DNA from: Proluteimonas flavola
GTDB taxonomy: Bacteria; Pseudomonadota; Gammaproteobacteria; Xanthomonadales; Xanthomonadaceae
Direction of reading: 5' to 3'
Assembly: GCF_021191705.1 (NCBI RefSeq)
Contig: NZ_JAIWPU010000020.1
Coordinates: forward strand, 1-64,000
Length of the DNA: 64,000 nucleotides
Shown here: positions 48,594 through 57,659 of the stretch, piece after piece
Numbering within the stretch: position 1 is the stretch's first letter
How the letters are laid out: each line of letters starts with the position of its first letter
The notes under the pieces: model-generated
Told to the model about the DNA's origin: nothing
The model's input: only the letters and a program-made list of their open reading frames with translations
Databases searched by the model: none
Program-made: the position numbers and the translations under genes

Positions 48594-51478
48594 CAGAACC
48601 ACCTCCGGATTTCGCCCTGTCCATCGCGACCATCGGTCGCGATGTTCTCCACGCAGCGGCCGCACAACTCCGCGTGCTCGGCATGCGTGCCGACATCGGC
48701 GCGACGCTGCCAGCAACGCACGCACTTGGGTTTGGTCGTCGCGCGGGCGGTCACGCCGATCGCGGTTGCGCTGGTGTCATCCACGATCGTCACGTCACCG
48801 CTGATCAGCAGGAAACGCAGTTCGTCGAAGACCGGCGACAGCCAGTTGGCATCGGACACGCCGCAACGCAACTCGATCTCGGCGTCGAGCGCCGCGCCGA
48901 TCTCGCCGCTGGCGCGCATCGGCTCGAGCACTTTGGACACGCGCTCGCGCAGTTCCAGCACGCGGTCGAAGTCCTGCGGGCCCCAGTCGGCATCGCCGTC
49001 GAGCGTGGACAATCCGGTGTACCAGGTCGCGAACTGCACATTGGCCTCGCGCGCGCCCTTCGCCGGGGCCGGCAGATGGCCCCACAACTCGTCGGCGGTG
49101 AAGCTCAGCACCGGCGCGATCCAGCGCGTGAACGCCTCGGCGATGTGGTACATCGCGGTCTGCGCGCTGCGACGGCCGACCGAATGCTCGGGCATCGTGT
49201 ACAGGCGGTCCTTGGTGACGTCGAGGTACAGCGAACCCAGATCGACGCTGCAGAAGTTCGACAGCGCCTGCACGATCTCGGCGAAGTCGTAGCGCGCGTA
49301 GGCATCTTCGATACGCGCCTGCAGTTGGGCCGCGCGATGCACGATCCAGCGGTCCAGCGCGACCATGTCCTGCGGCGCGACGAGGTCGCGCGCGGGCTCG
49401 AAGCCGGCCAGATTGCCGAGCAGGAAGCGCGCGGTGTTGCGGATGCGGCGATAGGCGTCGGCGGTGCGCTTGAGGATCTCCTGCGACAGCGACATCTCGT
49501 TGCTGTAGTCGGCCGATGCGATCCACAGGCGCAGGATGTCGGCGCCCAGCGTCTTCATGATGTCCTGAGGTTCGATGCCGTTGCCGAGCGACTTCGACAT
49601 CTTGCGGCCGTGCTCATCGACGGTGAAGCCGTGCGTCAGGCACTGCCGGTACGGCGCGGCCTTGTCGATCGCCACGCCGGTCAGCAGCGAGGACTGGAAC
49701 CAGCCGCGATGCTGGTCGGAGCCTTCGAGATACAGGTCGGCCGGCTTCTGGTACCCACGCGCCAGCAGCACGCCTTCGTGGGTCACGCCGGAATCGAACC
49801 AGACGTCGAGGATGTCGGTGATCTTGTCGTAGTGCGCCGCGTCGTCGCCAAGCAGTTCGCTGGCGTCGAGCGTGTACCAGATGTCGACGCCGTGCGCCTC
49901 GACGCGATCGGCGACCAGACGCATCAGCTCGGTGCTGCGCGGGTGCGGCTCGCCGGTCTCGCGATGCACGAACAGCGCGATCGGCACGCCCCAGGTGCGC
50001 TGGCGCGAGATCGTCCAGTCCGGGCGTCCTTCGACCATGCCGGCGATGCGCGCCTGACCCCACTCGGGATACCAGGTGACGTCCTTGATCGCGGCCAGCG
50101 CGTCGTTGCGCAGGTTGGCCTGCGACATCGAAATGAACCACTGCGGCGTCGCGCGGAACGCGATCGGCGTCTTGTGGCGCCAGCAATGCGGATAGCTGTG
50201 CTCGAGCTTCGCGAACGCGAGCAGGCTGCCCTGCGCGCGCAGCGCCTCGACGATGACGTCGTTGGCCTTCCAGATGTGCAGGCCGGCGAGCACGGTGTCG
50301 CCGATCGGCGGCGTCGACGACAGATACACGCCGCGACCATCAACCGGATTGAGCTGGGCCGCGGTGTAGAGCTCGAGCAAGCCATAGGCCTTGCCGACGA
50401 CGTAGTCCTCCTGGCCGTGACCGGGCGCGGTGTGCACGGCGCCGGTACCGTCTTCGGCCGACACGTGGTCGCCGAGGATCACCGGGATGTCGCGCTCGGC
50501 GTAGAACGGATGCGCGAGCACCAGGTGCTCGAGCGCACTGCCGGCCACGCGACCGTGCACGACGACATCGCCTTCGACGCCGTAGCGACGCAGCGCGCGT
50601 TCGGCCAGTGCATCGGCCAGCACCAGCCAGCGACGGCGACCGTCCTGCGCAAGCGGACCTTCCACCAGCGCGTATTCGAGATCGGCGCCCAGCGACACGG
50701 CGAGCGACGCGGGCAGCGTCCACGGCGTGGTAGTCCAGATCGGCAGCGCGACATCGACGTCAGTCGGCAACGTCGCGCCGAACGCGTGCGCGAACGCGGC
50801 GGAGTCGCGCGCGAGGTAGGCGACATCGACCGCCGGCGAGACCTTGTCGGCATATTCGATCTCGGCTTCGGCCAGTGCCGAGCCGCAGTCGAAGCACCAG
50901 TGCACCGGCTTCACGCCGCGGGTCAGATGGCCGTTGTCGACCACCTTGGCCAGCGCGCGCATCTCGTCCGCCTCGAAACGGAAATCGAGCGTGCGATAGG
51001 GGTTGTCCCAGTCGCCGAGCACACCGAGGCGCTTGAAGTCGCGGCGCTGGATGTCGATCTGCTCATTGGCGTATTCGCGGCATTTCTGCCGGAACTCGAC
51101 CGCATCGAGCTTGACGCCGACCTTGCCCCACTTCTTCTCGATCGCGATCTCGATCGGCAGGCCGTGGCAATCCCAGCCCGGGATGTAGGGCGCATCGAAA
51201 CCCGCCATGCCCTTGGACTTGACGATGATGTCCTTGAGGATCTTGTTGACTGCGTGGCCGAGATGGATCGCGCCGTTCGCATACGGCGGACCGTCATGCA
51301 GGACGAACTGCGGGCGTCCGCGCGCGTGCTCGCGCAGCTGCGCGTACAGGCCCTCGTCTTCCCAGCGCGCCAGCATCGCCGGCTCGCGCTTGGGCAGATC
51401 GCCACGCATCGGGAAGTCGGTCGCCGGCAGATGGATCGTCGACTTGTAGGGATTGGAATTGCTGGCGTCTGCGCTCAC
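48593..51478 (-). CDS. ileS: Isoleucyl-tRNA synthetase
   Basis: A 961-residue class I synthetase. The HIGH-type motif is in [13 protein letters not shown] (His72-His75), KMSKS at 626-630 ([11 protein letters not shown]), an editing domain lies between, and the C-terminal zinc site is [12 protein letters not shown] and LCGRCVENI. All are of the bacterial, mupirocin-sensitive type. It overlaps ribF upstream (ATGA) and lspA downstream (TGATG), forming a tight ribF-ileS-lspA unit. Confidence 0.97.
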   Translation of the reverse strand: MSADASNSNPYKSTIHLPATDFPMRGDLPKREPAMLARWEDEGLYAQLREHARGRPQFVLHDGPPYANGAIHLGHAVNKILKDIIVKSKGMAGFDAPYIPGWDCHGLPIEIAIEKKWGKVGVKLDAVEFRQKCREYANEQIDIQRRDFKRLGVLGDWDNPYRTLDFRFEADEMRALAKVVDNGHLTRGVKPVHWCFDCGSALAEAEIEYADKVSPAVDVAYLARDSAAFAHAFGATLPTDVDVALPIWTTTPWTLPASLAVSLGADLEYALVEGPLAQDGRRRWLVLADALAERALRRYGVEGDVVVHGRVAGSALEHLVLAHPFYAERDIPVILGDHVSAEDGTGAVHTAPGHGQEDYVVGKAYGLLELYTAAQLNPVDGRGVYLSSTPPIGDTVLAGLHIWKANDVIVEALRAQGSLLAFAKLEHSYPHCWRHKTPIAFRATPQWFISMSQANLRNDALAAIKDVTWYPEWGQARIAGMVEGRPDWTISRQRTWGVPIALFVHRETGEPHPRSTELMRLVADRVEAHGVDIWYTLDASELLGDDAAHYDKITDILDVWFDSGVTHEGVLLARGYQKPADLYLEGSDQHRGWFQSSLLTGVAIDKAAPYRQCLTHGFTVDEHGRKMSKSLGNGIEPQDIMKTLGADILRLWIASADYSNEMSLSQEILKRTADAYRRIRNTARFLLGNLAGFEPARDLVAPQDMVALDRWIVHRAAQLQARIEDAYARYDFAEIVQALSNFCSVDLGSLYLDVTKDRLYTMPEHSVGRRSAQTAMYHIAEAFTRWIAPVLSFTADELWGHLPAPAKGAREANVQFATWYTGLSTLDGDADWGPQDFDRVLELRERVSKVLEPMRASGEIGAALDAEIELRCGVSDANWLSPVFDELRFLLISGDVTIVDDTSATAIGVTARATTKPKCVRCWQRRADVGTHAEHAELCGRCVENIATDGRDGQGEIRRWF

Positions 51479-52446
51479 GCGAAGTCCTGTCGTTGCGTTT
51501 CGTGTCGTGGGGAATGCGGTGCAGCGAGGACGGCCCGTGCCTGTGCGGCGTCGAGATCCATCTGCGCGACCAGACTCGGCAGGTCGTCGAACGTTTCCTC
51601 GTCGCGCAGGCGCGCGACGAATTCGACTTCGATGCGGCGGCCATAGAGATCGCCATCGAAATCGAACAGATGCGCTTCGAGCAGCGGTTCGACACCGCCG
51701 ACCGTCGGCCGCGTGCCGAAGCTCGACACCGACGGCCGGGCTGCGTCGCCGATGCCGTGCACGCGCGTGGCGTAGATGCCGCGCAGCGCCGGCACCTTGC
51801 CGCCGAAGCGCAGGTTCGCGGTCGGATAACCCAGCGTGCGACCGAGCTGCTGGCCGCGCACCACGCGACCGGAGACCGCATACGGCCGTCCGAGCAGGCG
51901 CGCGGCGTGTTCGAAATCACCGGCGACCAGCGCGTTGCGGATGTGGGTGCTCGACACGCGTTCGCCGTCGATGACCAGCGGCTCGATCTCACCGGCGATG
52001 AAGCCCGCCTCGCGGCCCAGCGCCTGCAGCGTCGCCAGATCGCCCGCGCGCTTGTGGCCGAAGCGGAAGCCCGGGCCGACCCAGACTTCGCGTGCGCGCA
52101 GGCGCTGCACGAGCACGGCGTCGACGAAGGCCTCGGGCGACATCGCCGCCATGCGCGCATCGAAACGCAGCAGGCCGACGACGTCGGCGCCGAGACCGCG
52201 CAGGCCTTCGAACTTCGCCCGCACCGGCCCGAGTCGCGGCGGCGGCGATGCGGCGGCGAAGAACTCGCGAGGCAACGGCTCGAAACTCAGCGCGGCGGCG
52301 TCGACGCCCAGCACGTGCGCCCGCGCGACCGCGTGCCGCACCAGCGCCTGGTGCCCGAGATGCAGCCCGTCGAACGCGCCGATGCAGACCACGCTGCCGT
52401 CGGCACAGAGGGGCCCGCCGGCGATGTCGCGGAACAGCCTGCTCAT
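51475..52446 (-). CDS. ribF: Bifunctional riboflavin kinase/FAD synthetase
   Basis: A 323-residue RibF that makes FMN and then FAD. The N-terminal adenylyltransferase contains [16 protein letters not shown] and [23 protein letters not shown] (in part); the C-terminal kinase has [22 protein letters not shown] and [17 protein letters not shown] (in part). ATG 52446 gives the standard N terminus. Its stop overlaps the ileS start. The gene upstream, murJ, is on the same strand after a gap of about 110 bases. Confidence 0.95.
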   Translation of the reverse strand: MSRLFRDIAGGPLCADGSVVCIGAFDGLHLGHQALVRHAVARAHVLGVDAAALSFEPLPREFFAAASPPPRLGPVRAKFEGLRGLGADVVGLLRFDARMAAMSPEAFVDAVLVQRLRAREVWVGPGFRFGHKRAGDLATLQALGREAGFIAGEIEPLVIDGERVSSTHIRNALVAGDFEHAARLLGRPYAVSGRVVRGQQLGRTLGYPTANLRFGGKVPALRGIYATRVHGIGDAARPSVSSFGTRPTVGGVEPLLEAHLFDFDGDLYGRRIEVEFVARLRDEETFDDLPSLVAQMDLDAAQARAVLAAPHSPRHETQRQDFA

Positions 52447-52559
52447 GTGGGTCCGTTGCGGCGGGCGTACCAGTGCACGCCCGCGGGAAAAAGTGACCGG
52501 CAAGTATAGCCGCGACCCGGCCTGAGCCGGGCCCGGCGGCCTCGCGCGCGGGGCGGTGC

Positions 52560-54158
52560 TCAGTGCCGCAGGTGCCGCGGCCGCAGGCCCAGCGCGATCA
52601 TCGCCGCCACATAGGTCGCCCCGCCCGCCCCGATCACCAGCACCAGCCAGCCGATGCGGTGGAACGCACCCTGGATATCGGTCCAGGCACCGATCCAGAA
52701 CCGCAGGCCCAGCACCACGACGGCCATCGCCGCGCAGGCGCAGGTCAGGCGCAGCGCGTAGATCGCCCAGCCCGGCTCCGGGGTGAAGATCCCGCGCTGG
52801 CGGAGATACCGCCACAGCAGTACCGCGTTCACCACGCCCGCCAGCGCCGTCGCCAGGGCGATGCCGCCATGCGCGCCGGGCACCTCAAAGAGCCACAGCG
52901 GCGTGGTCAGCGCGATCGTCAGCAGCACGTTCGCGGCGACCGTCCAGATCGCCGCGCGCATCGGCGTCTTCGTGTCCTGGCGCGCGTAGAACGCCGGCGC
53001 CAGCACCTTGCTCAGCATGAAGGCCGGCACGCCGAGGCTCATCGCGGTGAGGCTGATCGCCGCCATGCGCGTGTCGTCGGCGCCGAACGCGCCGTAGTTG
53101 TAGACCGTCGCGGTAATCGGCTCGGCCAGCAGCAACAGGCCCAGGCCCGCCGGCATGCCGGCCAGCAGCGCCATGCGCAGGCCCCAGTCCAGCGACTGGT
53201 TGTAGCCCGTCGCATCTTCGGCCGCGTGCCGGCGCGAGAGATGCGGCAGGATCACCGTGCCCAGCGCCACGCCGAACAAGCCCAGCGGGAACTCGATCAG
53301 GCGGTCGGAGTAGTACAGCCAGTCGACGCTGCCGGCCGCCAACAGCGATGCGAACGCGGTACCGACGATCAGATTGACCTGGGCGACCGACGAGGAGAAC
53401 AGCGTCGGCAGCATCAGCCGGCCGACCTTGCGTACCTCCGGATGCCGAAAGCCGGGACGGAAGCGCGGGCGCAATCCGAGCCGGCCAAGTGCCGGCCAGA
53501 GCAGCGCGAGCTGCAGGAAACCGGCGATCAGCACGCCCCACGCCAGGCCCTCGGGTGGCAGTGCGAAGCGCGGCGCCAGCCACAGCATCGCGGCGATCAT
53601 CGTCAGGTTGTGCAGCACCGGGGTGAATGCGGGCAGCGCGAACTTGCCGTGGCTGTTGAGGATCGACGCCGACAGCGACATCAGCGAGATGAAGAGCAGA
53701 TAGGGGAACGTGATGCGCAGCATCTGCGCGGTCTGGGCCAGCAGTTCCGGCTGGTCCGCCCAGCCCGGCGCGAACAGCCGCGCGACCAGCGGCGCCAGCA
53801 GCATGCCCAGCGCGCAGACCACCAGCACCACCGCGCACAGGGCACCGGCCATCGCGTCGATGAAGGATTTCAGGGCGGCGCGGTCTCCACGCTCCTTGAT
53901 CTCGTTGAGCACCGGCACGAAGGCCATCGCCATCGAGCCTTCGGCGAACACCCGGCGCAGGAAATTCGGGATGCGATAGGCGACAATGAACGCACTCATC
54001 GCGCCGCCGGTGCCGAACAGCGTGGCCTGCAGCATGTCGCGGGCGAAGCCGGCGATCCGCGAAACCAGGGTCATCGCGCTGAACACAGCGCTCGAGCGCA
54101 GCAATCCGCCGCGCCTCTTCGGGGCCGGGCTGGCGGCCGCCGGATCGAGGGCCGTCAC
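52560..54158 (-). CDS. murJ: Lipid II flippase MurJ
   Basis: A 532-residue membrane protein with about 14 helices, flipping lipid II across the inner membrane. Conserved parts: SAMTLVSRIAGFARDML, IPNFLRRVFAEGSMAMAFVP (in part), SSSVAQVNLIVG, DRLIEFPLGLFGVALGTVILP (in part), and LSKVLAPAFYARQDTKTPM. GTG 54158 was taken as start; a TTG at 54194 is also in frame but lies inside the rpsT promoter. The region before the first helix is short and Arg-rich. It is divergent from rpsT, the usual arrangement. Confidence 0.95.
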   Translation of the reverse strand: MTALDPAAASPAPKRRGGLLRSSAVFSAMTLVSRIAGFARDMLQATLFGTGGAMSAFIVAYRIPNFLRRVFAEGSMAMAFVPVLNEIKERGDRAALKSFIDAMAGALCAVVLVVCALGMLLAPLVARLFAPGWADQPELLAQTAQMLRITFPYLLFISLMSLSASILNSHGKFALPAFTPVLHNLTMIAAMLWLAPRFALPPEGLAWGVLIAGFLQLALLWPALGRLGLRPRFRPGFRHPEVRKVGRLMLPTLFSSSVAQVNLIVGTAFASLLAAGSVDWLYYSDRLIEFPLGLFGVALGTVILPHLSRRHAAEDATGYNQSLDWGLRMALLAGMPAGLGLLLLAEPITATVYNYGAFGADDTRMAAISLTAMSLGVPAFMLSKVLAPAFYARQDTKTPMRAAIWTVAANVLLTIALTTPLWLFEVPGAHGGIALATALAGVVNAVLLWRYLRQRGIFTPEPGWAIYALRLTCACAAMAVVVLGLRFWIGAWTDIQGAFHRIGWLVLVIGAGGATYVAAMIALGLRPRHLRH

Positions 54159-54185
54159 CGGGCGGTGCCGTTCAGGCCGGGCTGG

Positions 54186-54214
54186 TTGACGCAAGTAGCT
54201 GAAACACCCATAAT
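54186..54214 (+). promoter_or_regulatory. Promoter of rpsT
   Basis: TTGACG at 54186-54191, a 17-base spacer, and CATAAT at 54209-54214; transcription would start about 60 bases before the S20 ATG. It overlaps the possible TTG start of the divergent murJ. Confidence 0.7.
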
Positions 54215-54282
54215 TTCCTGCTCAAATTTCCATTGGTCCGGCGACGCCGGATTTTCACACGTCCAGCTTCCAGGAATCCATC

Positions 54283-54555
54283 GTGGCAAACATCAAGTCC
54301 GCCAAGAAGCGCGCCAAGCAGACCGTTGTGCGCAACGCGCGCAACTCCGCCCAGCGCTCGCAGCTCCGCACCGCCGTCAAGAAGGTGCTCAAGGCGCTCG
54401 ACGCCAACGACGCCACCGGCGCGCAGGAGGCATTCAATGTCGCCCAGCCGATCCTCGACCGTTTCAGCTCCCGCGGTCTGATCCACAAGAACAAGGCAGC
54501 CCGTCACAAGAGCCGCCTGACCGCACGCATCAAGGCGATCAAGGCCGCTGCCTGA
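54283..54555 (+). CDS. rpsT: 30S ribosomal protein S20
   Basis: A 90-residue S20, with the typical start [20 protein letters not shown] and the end of the protein [19 protein letters not shown]. It binds 16S rRNA. AGGAA lies before the ATG. The gene stands alone between murJ and an integrated island, and has its own promoter and terminator. Confidence 0.97.
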   Translation: MANIKSAKKRAKQTVVRNARNSAQRSQLRTAVKKVLKALDANDATGAQEAFNVAQPILDRFSSRGLIHKNKAARHKSRLTARIKAIKAAA

Positions 54556-54586
54556 TCCCTGCCCGGCCGCTTCGGCGACCGATGCG

Positions 54587-54615
54587 AAAAAACCCGGCCA
54601 TCGGCCGGGTTTTTT
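54587..54615 (+). terminator. Terminator of rpsT
   Basis: A run of A, then aacccggcc, a short loop, and ggccgggttttttg. A standard intrinsic terminator. The island side begins beyond it; the 176 bases before the integrase gene hold no gene and should contain the left attachment site, which I cannot delimit. Confidence 0.9.
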
Positions 54616-54791
54616 GTTTCACGATGACTCCAGCTCGGCACTTCGCTGGACTACGCCAAGGCTCGATACAGCAGGTTTATCAATAGCTTAGGCGAGTCCA
54701 TCCTATGCCGGTGCTTTCCGAAACTTGACCCGGTTTCCCCTCGCGTGGCTCCCATGCGGCTCTTGGAAACTGAGGTTTCTGAGGAGTCGTC

Positions 54792-55994
54792 ATGGCAAAG
54801 ATCAAGCTCACCAAGTCCGCAGTGGATGCGGCGAAGCCCCAGGCGCAGGCCGTCGAACTCCGGGACACCGTGGTGCCCGGCTTCCTGTGCAAGATCACCC
54901 CGGCCGGCCGCAAGGTGTTCATGCTCCAATACCGCACGAACGCCGGCGAGCGCCGCAAGCCCGCCCTGGGCCAGTACGGGGAACTGACCGTCGAGCAGGC
55001 CCGTGTCATGGCGCAGGAGTGGCTGGCCGAGGTTCGCCGGGGCGGCGACCCGAGCGCGGCCAAGAATGCCGCCCGCAAGGCGCCAACCATGAAGGAGTAT
55101 TGCCACACCTTCATGGAGGACTACTCCAAGCAGCGCAACAAGCCCAGCACGCAGCGCGGCTATCAGGGTGTCATCGACCGCAACATCATCCCCATCCTGG
55201 GCCGGATGAAGGTGCAGGACGTGAAGCGCCCGGACGTGGCCGCGCTGATGAAGAAACTGGCCCACAAGCCGGCCGAGGCCAACCGCACCTTCGGCGTGCT
55301 GCGCAAGATGTTCAACCTGGCCGAGGTGTGGGGGCTGCGCCCGGACGGCACCAATCCGTGCCGTCACGTCCCGATGTTTCCGCCCGGCAAGGAAACCCGG
55401 CTCATCGTGGACGATGAACTGGTGCGGATCTTCCGCCAGTTGGAGCACTTGGAGGCGGAAGGATTGGAGAACTACGTCATCCCGCTGGCGATCCGTCTGC
55501 AATTCGAGTTTGCCGCCCGCCGTTCCGAAATCTGCCCGCTCGAATGGGACTGGGTTGATCTGGAGAAGCGCCGCGTCGTCTGGCCCGACAGCAAGACCGG
55601 CGGTATCTCCAAGCCCATGAGCGAGGAAGCCTATCGGCTGCTTTCGACGGCGCCGCGCCTGGAAGGCTGCCTCTATGTCCTGCCGTCCCCCAACGACCCG
55701 GCCAAACACATGACCCACGGCGAACACTATGGCGGCTGGAAGCGCGTGCTCAAGGCCGCTGGTGTGCCGCACGTCGGCACGCACGGCATCCGCCACCGCG
55801 CAACGACCGACATTGCCAATTCGGGCGTGCCGACCAAGGTGGGCATGAAACTGACGGGCCACAAGACCGTGGCGATGTTCATGCACTACGTTCACACCGA
55901 GGACAAGCCGGTGCGCGAAGCGGCCGAACTGGTGGCGAGCCGTCGGCTGGCGATCACTGGTGCCAAGCGGCTTCCCGTGGAAGCGACGGCATGA
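54792..55994 (+). CDS. P4-type tyrosine integrase
   Basis: A 400-residue site-specific recombinase of the P4/CP4-57 family. It opens with the DUF4102 arm-binding domain (KLTKSAVDAAKPQAQAVELRD and GQYGELTVEQARVMA, in part). A SAM-like core-binding domain follows, then the catalytic domain. The residues are complete: Arg in FEFAARRSEICPLEW, His-x-x-Arg in THGIRHRA, His in LTGHKTVAMF and the nucleophile in MHYVHTED. GAGGAG at 54781 fixes the start. It is the first island gene, and should mediate excision and integration near the 3' side of rpsT. GC is lower than in the core genes. Confidence 0.95.
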   Translation: MAKIKLTKSAVDAAKPQAQAVELRDTVVPGFLCKITPAGRKVFMLQYRTNAGERRKPALGQYGELTVEQARVMAQEWLAEVRRGGDPSAAKNAARKAPTMKEYCHTFMEDYSKQRNKPSTQRGYQGVIDRNIIPILGRMKVQDVKRPDVAALMKKLAHKPAEANRTFGVLRKMFNLAEVWGLRPDGTNPCRHVPMFPPGKETRLIVDDELVRIFRQLEHLEAEGLENYVIPLAIRLQFEFAARRSEICPLEWDWVDLEKRRVVWPDSKTGGISKPMSEEAYRLLSTAPRLEGCLYVLPSPNDPAKHMTHGEHYGGWKRVLKAAGVPHVGTHGIRHRATTDIANSGVPTKVGMKLTGHKTVAMFMHYVHTEDKPVREAAELVASRRLAITGAKRLPVEATA

Positions 55995-56022
55995 ACGACG
56001 GCTACCGTCCCGCCTTTCCTGC

Positions 56023-56055
56023 CCCGATTGTCGTGTCGTTGTCACGACAATCGGG
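56023..56055. repeat. Perfect 13-base inverted repeat after the integrase
   Basis: cccgattgtcgtg at 56023-56035 and its complement at 56043-56055, with a seven-base loop. No T run follows. It may end integrase transcripts or insulate the toxin-antitoxin promoter just beyond. Confidence 0.6.
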
Positions 56056-56092
56056 CGGGCCGCCTCTTGCGGGGTGGCTTCACGGCGACGCA

Positions 56093-56121
56093 TTGAAAAG
56101 TGTACCCGTTTCGGGTATAGT
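56093..56121 (+). promoter_or_regulatory. Promoter with overlapping operator of the toxin-antitoxin pair
   Basis: TTGAAA at 56093-56098, a spacer of exactly 17 bases and TATAGT at 56116-56121. Within the spacer is a perfect palindrome TACCCG-TTT-CGGGTA at 56103-56117 that also covers the start of the -10. This is the likely binding site of the XRE antitoxin encoded second, giving autoregulation. Confidence 0.75.
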
Positions 56122-56133
56122 TTGGGGGTCGAG

Positions 56134-56517
56134 ATGACTTGCATCCTCAAGCGGAAGGACTTTGCTCGGTGGCAGGCGAGCGAGAAGCTGTCCGATGCCG
56201 CCTTGTGCAAGGCGGTCAAGGAGATGGAAAGCGGTCTGATCGACGCGGACTTGGGCGGCTTTCTCTACAAGAAGCGGGTGGCCCGCGTCGGTAGTGGCAA
56301 GAGCGGCGGCTACCGCACGCTGGTATCGGCCAGGATCGGCAGCCGCTACGTGTTCCTGCATGGGTTCCCGAAGAACGACAAGGCGAACATCACGCAGGAC
56401 GAGAAGAAGGCGCTGCAATTCGCCGGTAAGGCGTTCTTGCAACTGTCCGGGGAAGCGTTGTCGAAGGCGTTGCAGTCGGGCGTGTTATTGGAGGTGCATT
56501 GTGAGCAAGATCATTGA
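56134..56517 (+). CDS. RelE/ParE-superfamily toxin (PF06296 type)
   Basis: A 127-residue protein of the type II toxin family formerly DUF1044. Diagnostic segments are LCKAVKEMESGLIDADLGGFLYKKRVA (in part), GKSGGYRTLVSARIGSRYVFLHGFPKND (in part) and a late tail with GEALSKALQSG. Such proteins act in the cytoplasm as mRNA interferases or related poisons; the exact target is unknown. The toxin gene comes first, before the antitoxin, as in higBA-like pairs, and overlaps the antitoxin by 17 bases. The start follows a GGGGG stretch. Confidence 0.87.
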   Translation: MTCILKRKDFARWQASEKLSDAALCKAVKEMESGLIDADLGGFLYKKRVARVGSGKSGGYRTLVSARIGSRYVFLHGFPKNDKANITQDEKKALQFAGKAFLQLSGEALSKALQSGVLLEVHCEQDH

Positions 56518-56803
56518 ATCCCTGCGTGACGACCTGGCAGCGCTCCATGAAGTGGGCGCGATCAGCAAGGTAACGATGCGCGAGTTCGACGCGATATGCC
56601 CGCCGCCGGTACGGGAGTTCGGCGCCGAGGACATCAGGCGCCTACGGGAGAAACTGAAATTCAGCCAGCCGGTGTTCGCGCATCACCTGCACACCTCGGC
56701 GTCGACTGTGCGCAAGTGGGAGCAAGGCGAAACCCGGCCTGCTGGTCCGGCGCTCAAGTTGCTCAACGTCATCGCCGACAAGGGTTTGCAGGCCATCATT
56801 TGA
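56501..56803 (+). CDS. XRE-family antitoxin
   Basis: A 100-residue DNA-binding protein paired with the upstream toxin. The helix-turn-helix is in the C-terminal half: LREKLKFSQPVFAHHLHTSASTVRKWEQGETRP (in part) with the xre hallmark VRKWEQG. The N-terminal part (LRDDLAALHEVGAISKVTMREFD, in part) likely wraps the toxin. The GTG start at 56501 is preceded by GGAGG and lies inside the toxin gene. It should repress the promoter at 56093. Confidence 0.88.
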   Translation: MSKIIESLRDDLAALHEVGAISKVTMREFDAICPPPVREFGAEDIRRLREKLKFSQPVFAHHLHTSASTVRKWEQGETRPAGPALKLLNVIADKGLQAII

Positions 56804-56827
56804 TGCTTGGCACGATGGAGACAGGCG

Positions 56828-57646
56828 GTGGCGACACGGATTGACCCTTTCAGTTCACAGCACCTTGAAGCAGCCTGTCGTGTCCTAGCCGATACCGAGC
56901 GCGGCCTGAGCGGCACGCAGATTGAGCGATTGCTGCAAGAAATCGAGGTTGCCGACACGTCGCCCGGCACGACCAAGTGGAAGCGATTGTTCAATGCACT
57001 GGCCGGGGTACAGAACCAGCATCAGGTCGGCAACCATCTCATCCTGTTCATCAATCGCGCGATGAACCCGGTGAACTACGCCCGTGACCCTGGGACGTTC
57101 GCCTGGCGGCGCGACGAACTCAATGTCGTCCTGGCCTTCTCAGGCTTCTACGTGCGCGAGGATGGCAAGGTCGGACATGCCGACAAGGCAGCGACACTCG
57201 ACGCCGCCCGCGCGCGTGCTGGGCGACTCAAGGCGGCGCTGGAAAGCCGTACCGTGCATGCGGAAGTCCTGAACTACTGCCGCGCCGAGCTGCTGGACGA
57301 AAATTATTTCCATGCCGTCTTCGAGGCGACGAAGGGTGTTGCGGAGCGGATTCGCCTGCTGACGGGCCTGAACGGTGACGGCGCTGATCTGGTGACCAAG
57401 GCATTTGCAGGCCAACAGCCCGTCCTGGCCTTGGGGCCGCTCACAACCGAATCCGAAAAGAGCGAACAAAAAGGTTTTGCCAACTTGCTGATTGGCCTAT
57501 TCGGGGCCGTGCGCAATCCGCTGGCCCACGCACCCAAGACGAATTGGCCCATGTCCGAGCAAGATGCACTGGACATCCTGACGCTGGTATCGCTGATTCA
57601 TCGCAAGCTGGATGGCACCGTGAAAGTAGCTTCGGCATCGCCATAA
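56828..57646 (+). CDS. TIGR02391-like (Hypoth_Ymh) protein
   Basis: A 272-residue cytoplasmic protein. The C-terminal 120 residues resemble the TIGR02391 family, seen as NYFHAVFEATKGVAERIR, LVTKAFAGQQPVLALGPL, and GFANLLIGLFGAVRNPLAHAP; this histidine-containing end is typical of the family, often found in mobile and defence regions. The N-terminal half (RVLADTERGLSGTQIERLL) looks helical. The GTG start at 56828 follows the antitoxin gene by 24 bases, so the genes are probably cotranscribed. The molecular function is unknown. Confidence 0.75.
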   Translation: MATRIDPFSSQHLEAACRVLADTERGLSGTQIERLLQEIEVADTSPGTTKWKRLFNALAGVQNQHQVGNHLILFINRAMNPVNYARDPGTFAWRRDELNVVLAFSGFYVREDGKVGHADKAATLDAARARAGRLKAALESRTVHAEVLNYCRAELLDENYFHAVFEATKGVAERIRLLTGLNGDGADLVTKAFAGQQPVLALGPLTTESEKSEQKGFANLLIGLFGAVRNPLAHAPKTNWPMSEQDALDILTLVSLIHRKLDGTVKVASASP

Positions 57647-57659
57647 AGGAAAAGCAAGA

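Noticed and set aside
48674-51646. Open frame of about 990 codons on the plus strand, antisense to ileS
   Set aside because: Shadow of the ileS coding sequence; composition is typical of antisense frames and there is no ribosome site or family match.
52563-54686. Open frame of about 700 codons antisense to murJ and running past rpsT
   Set aside because: No domain, Gln/Arg/His-rich as expected for an antisense frame of a membrane protein gene.
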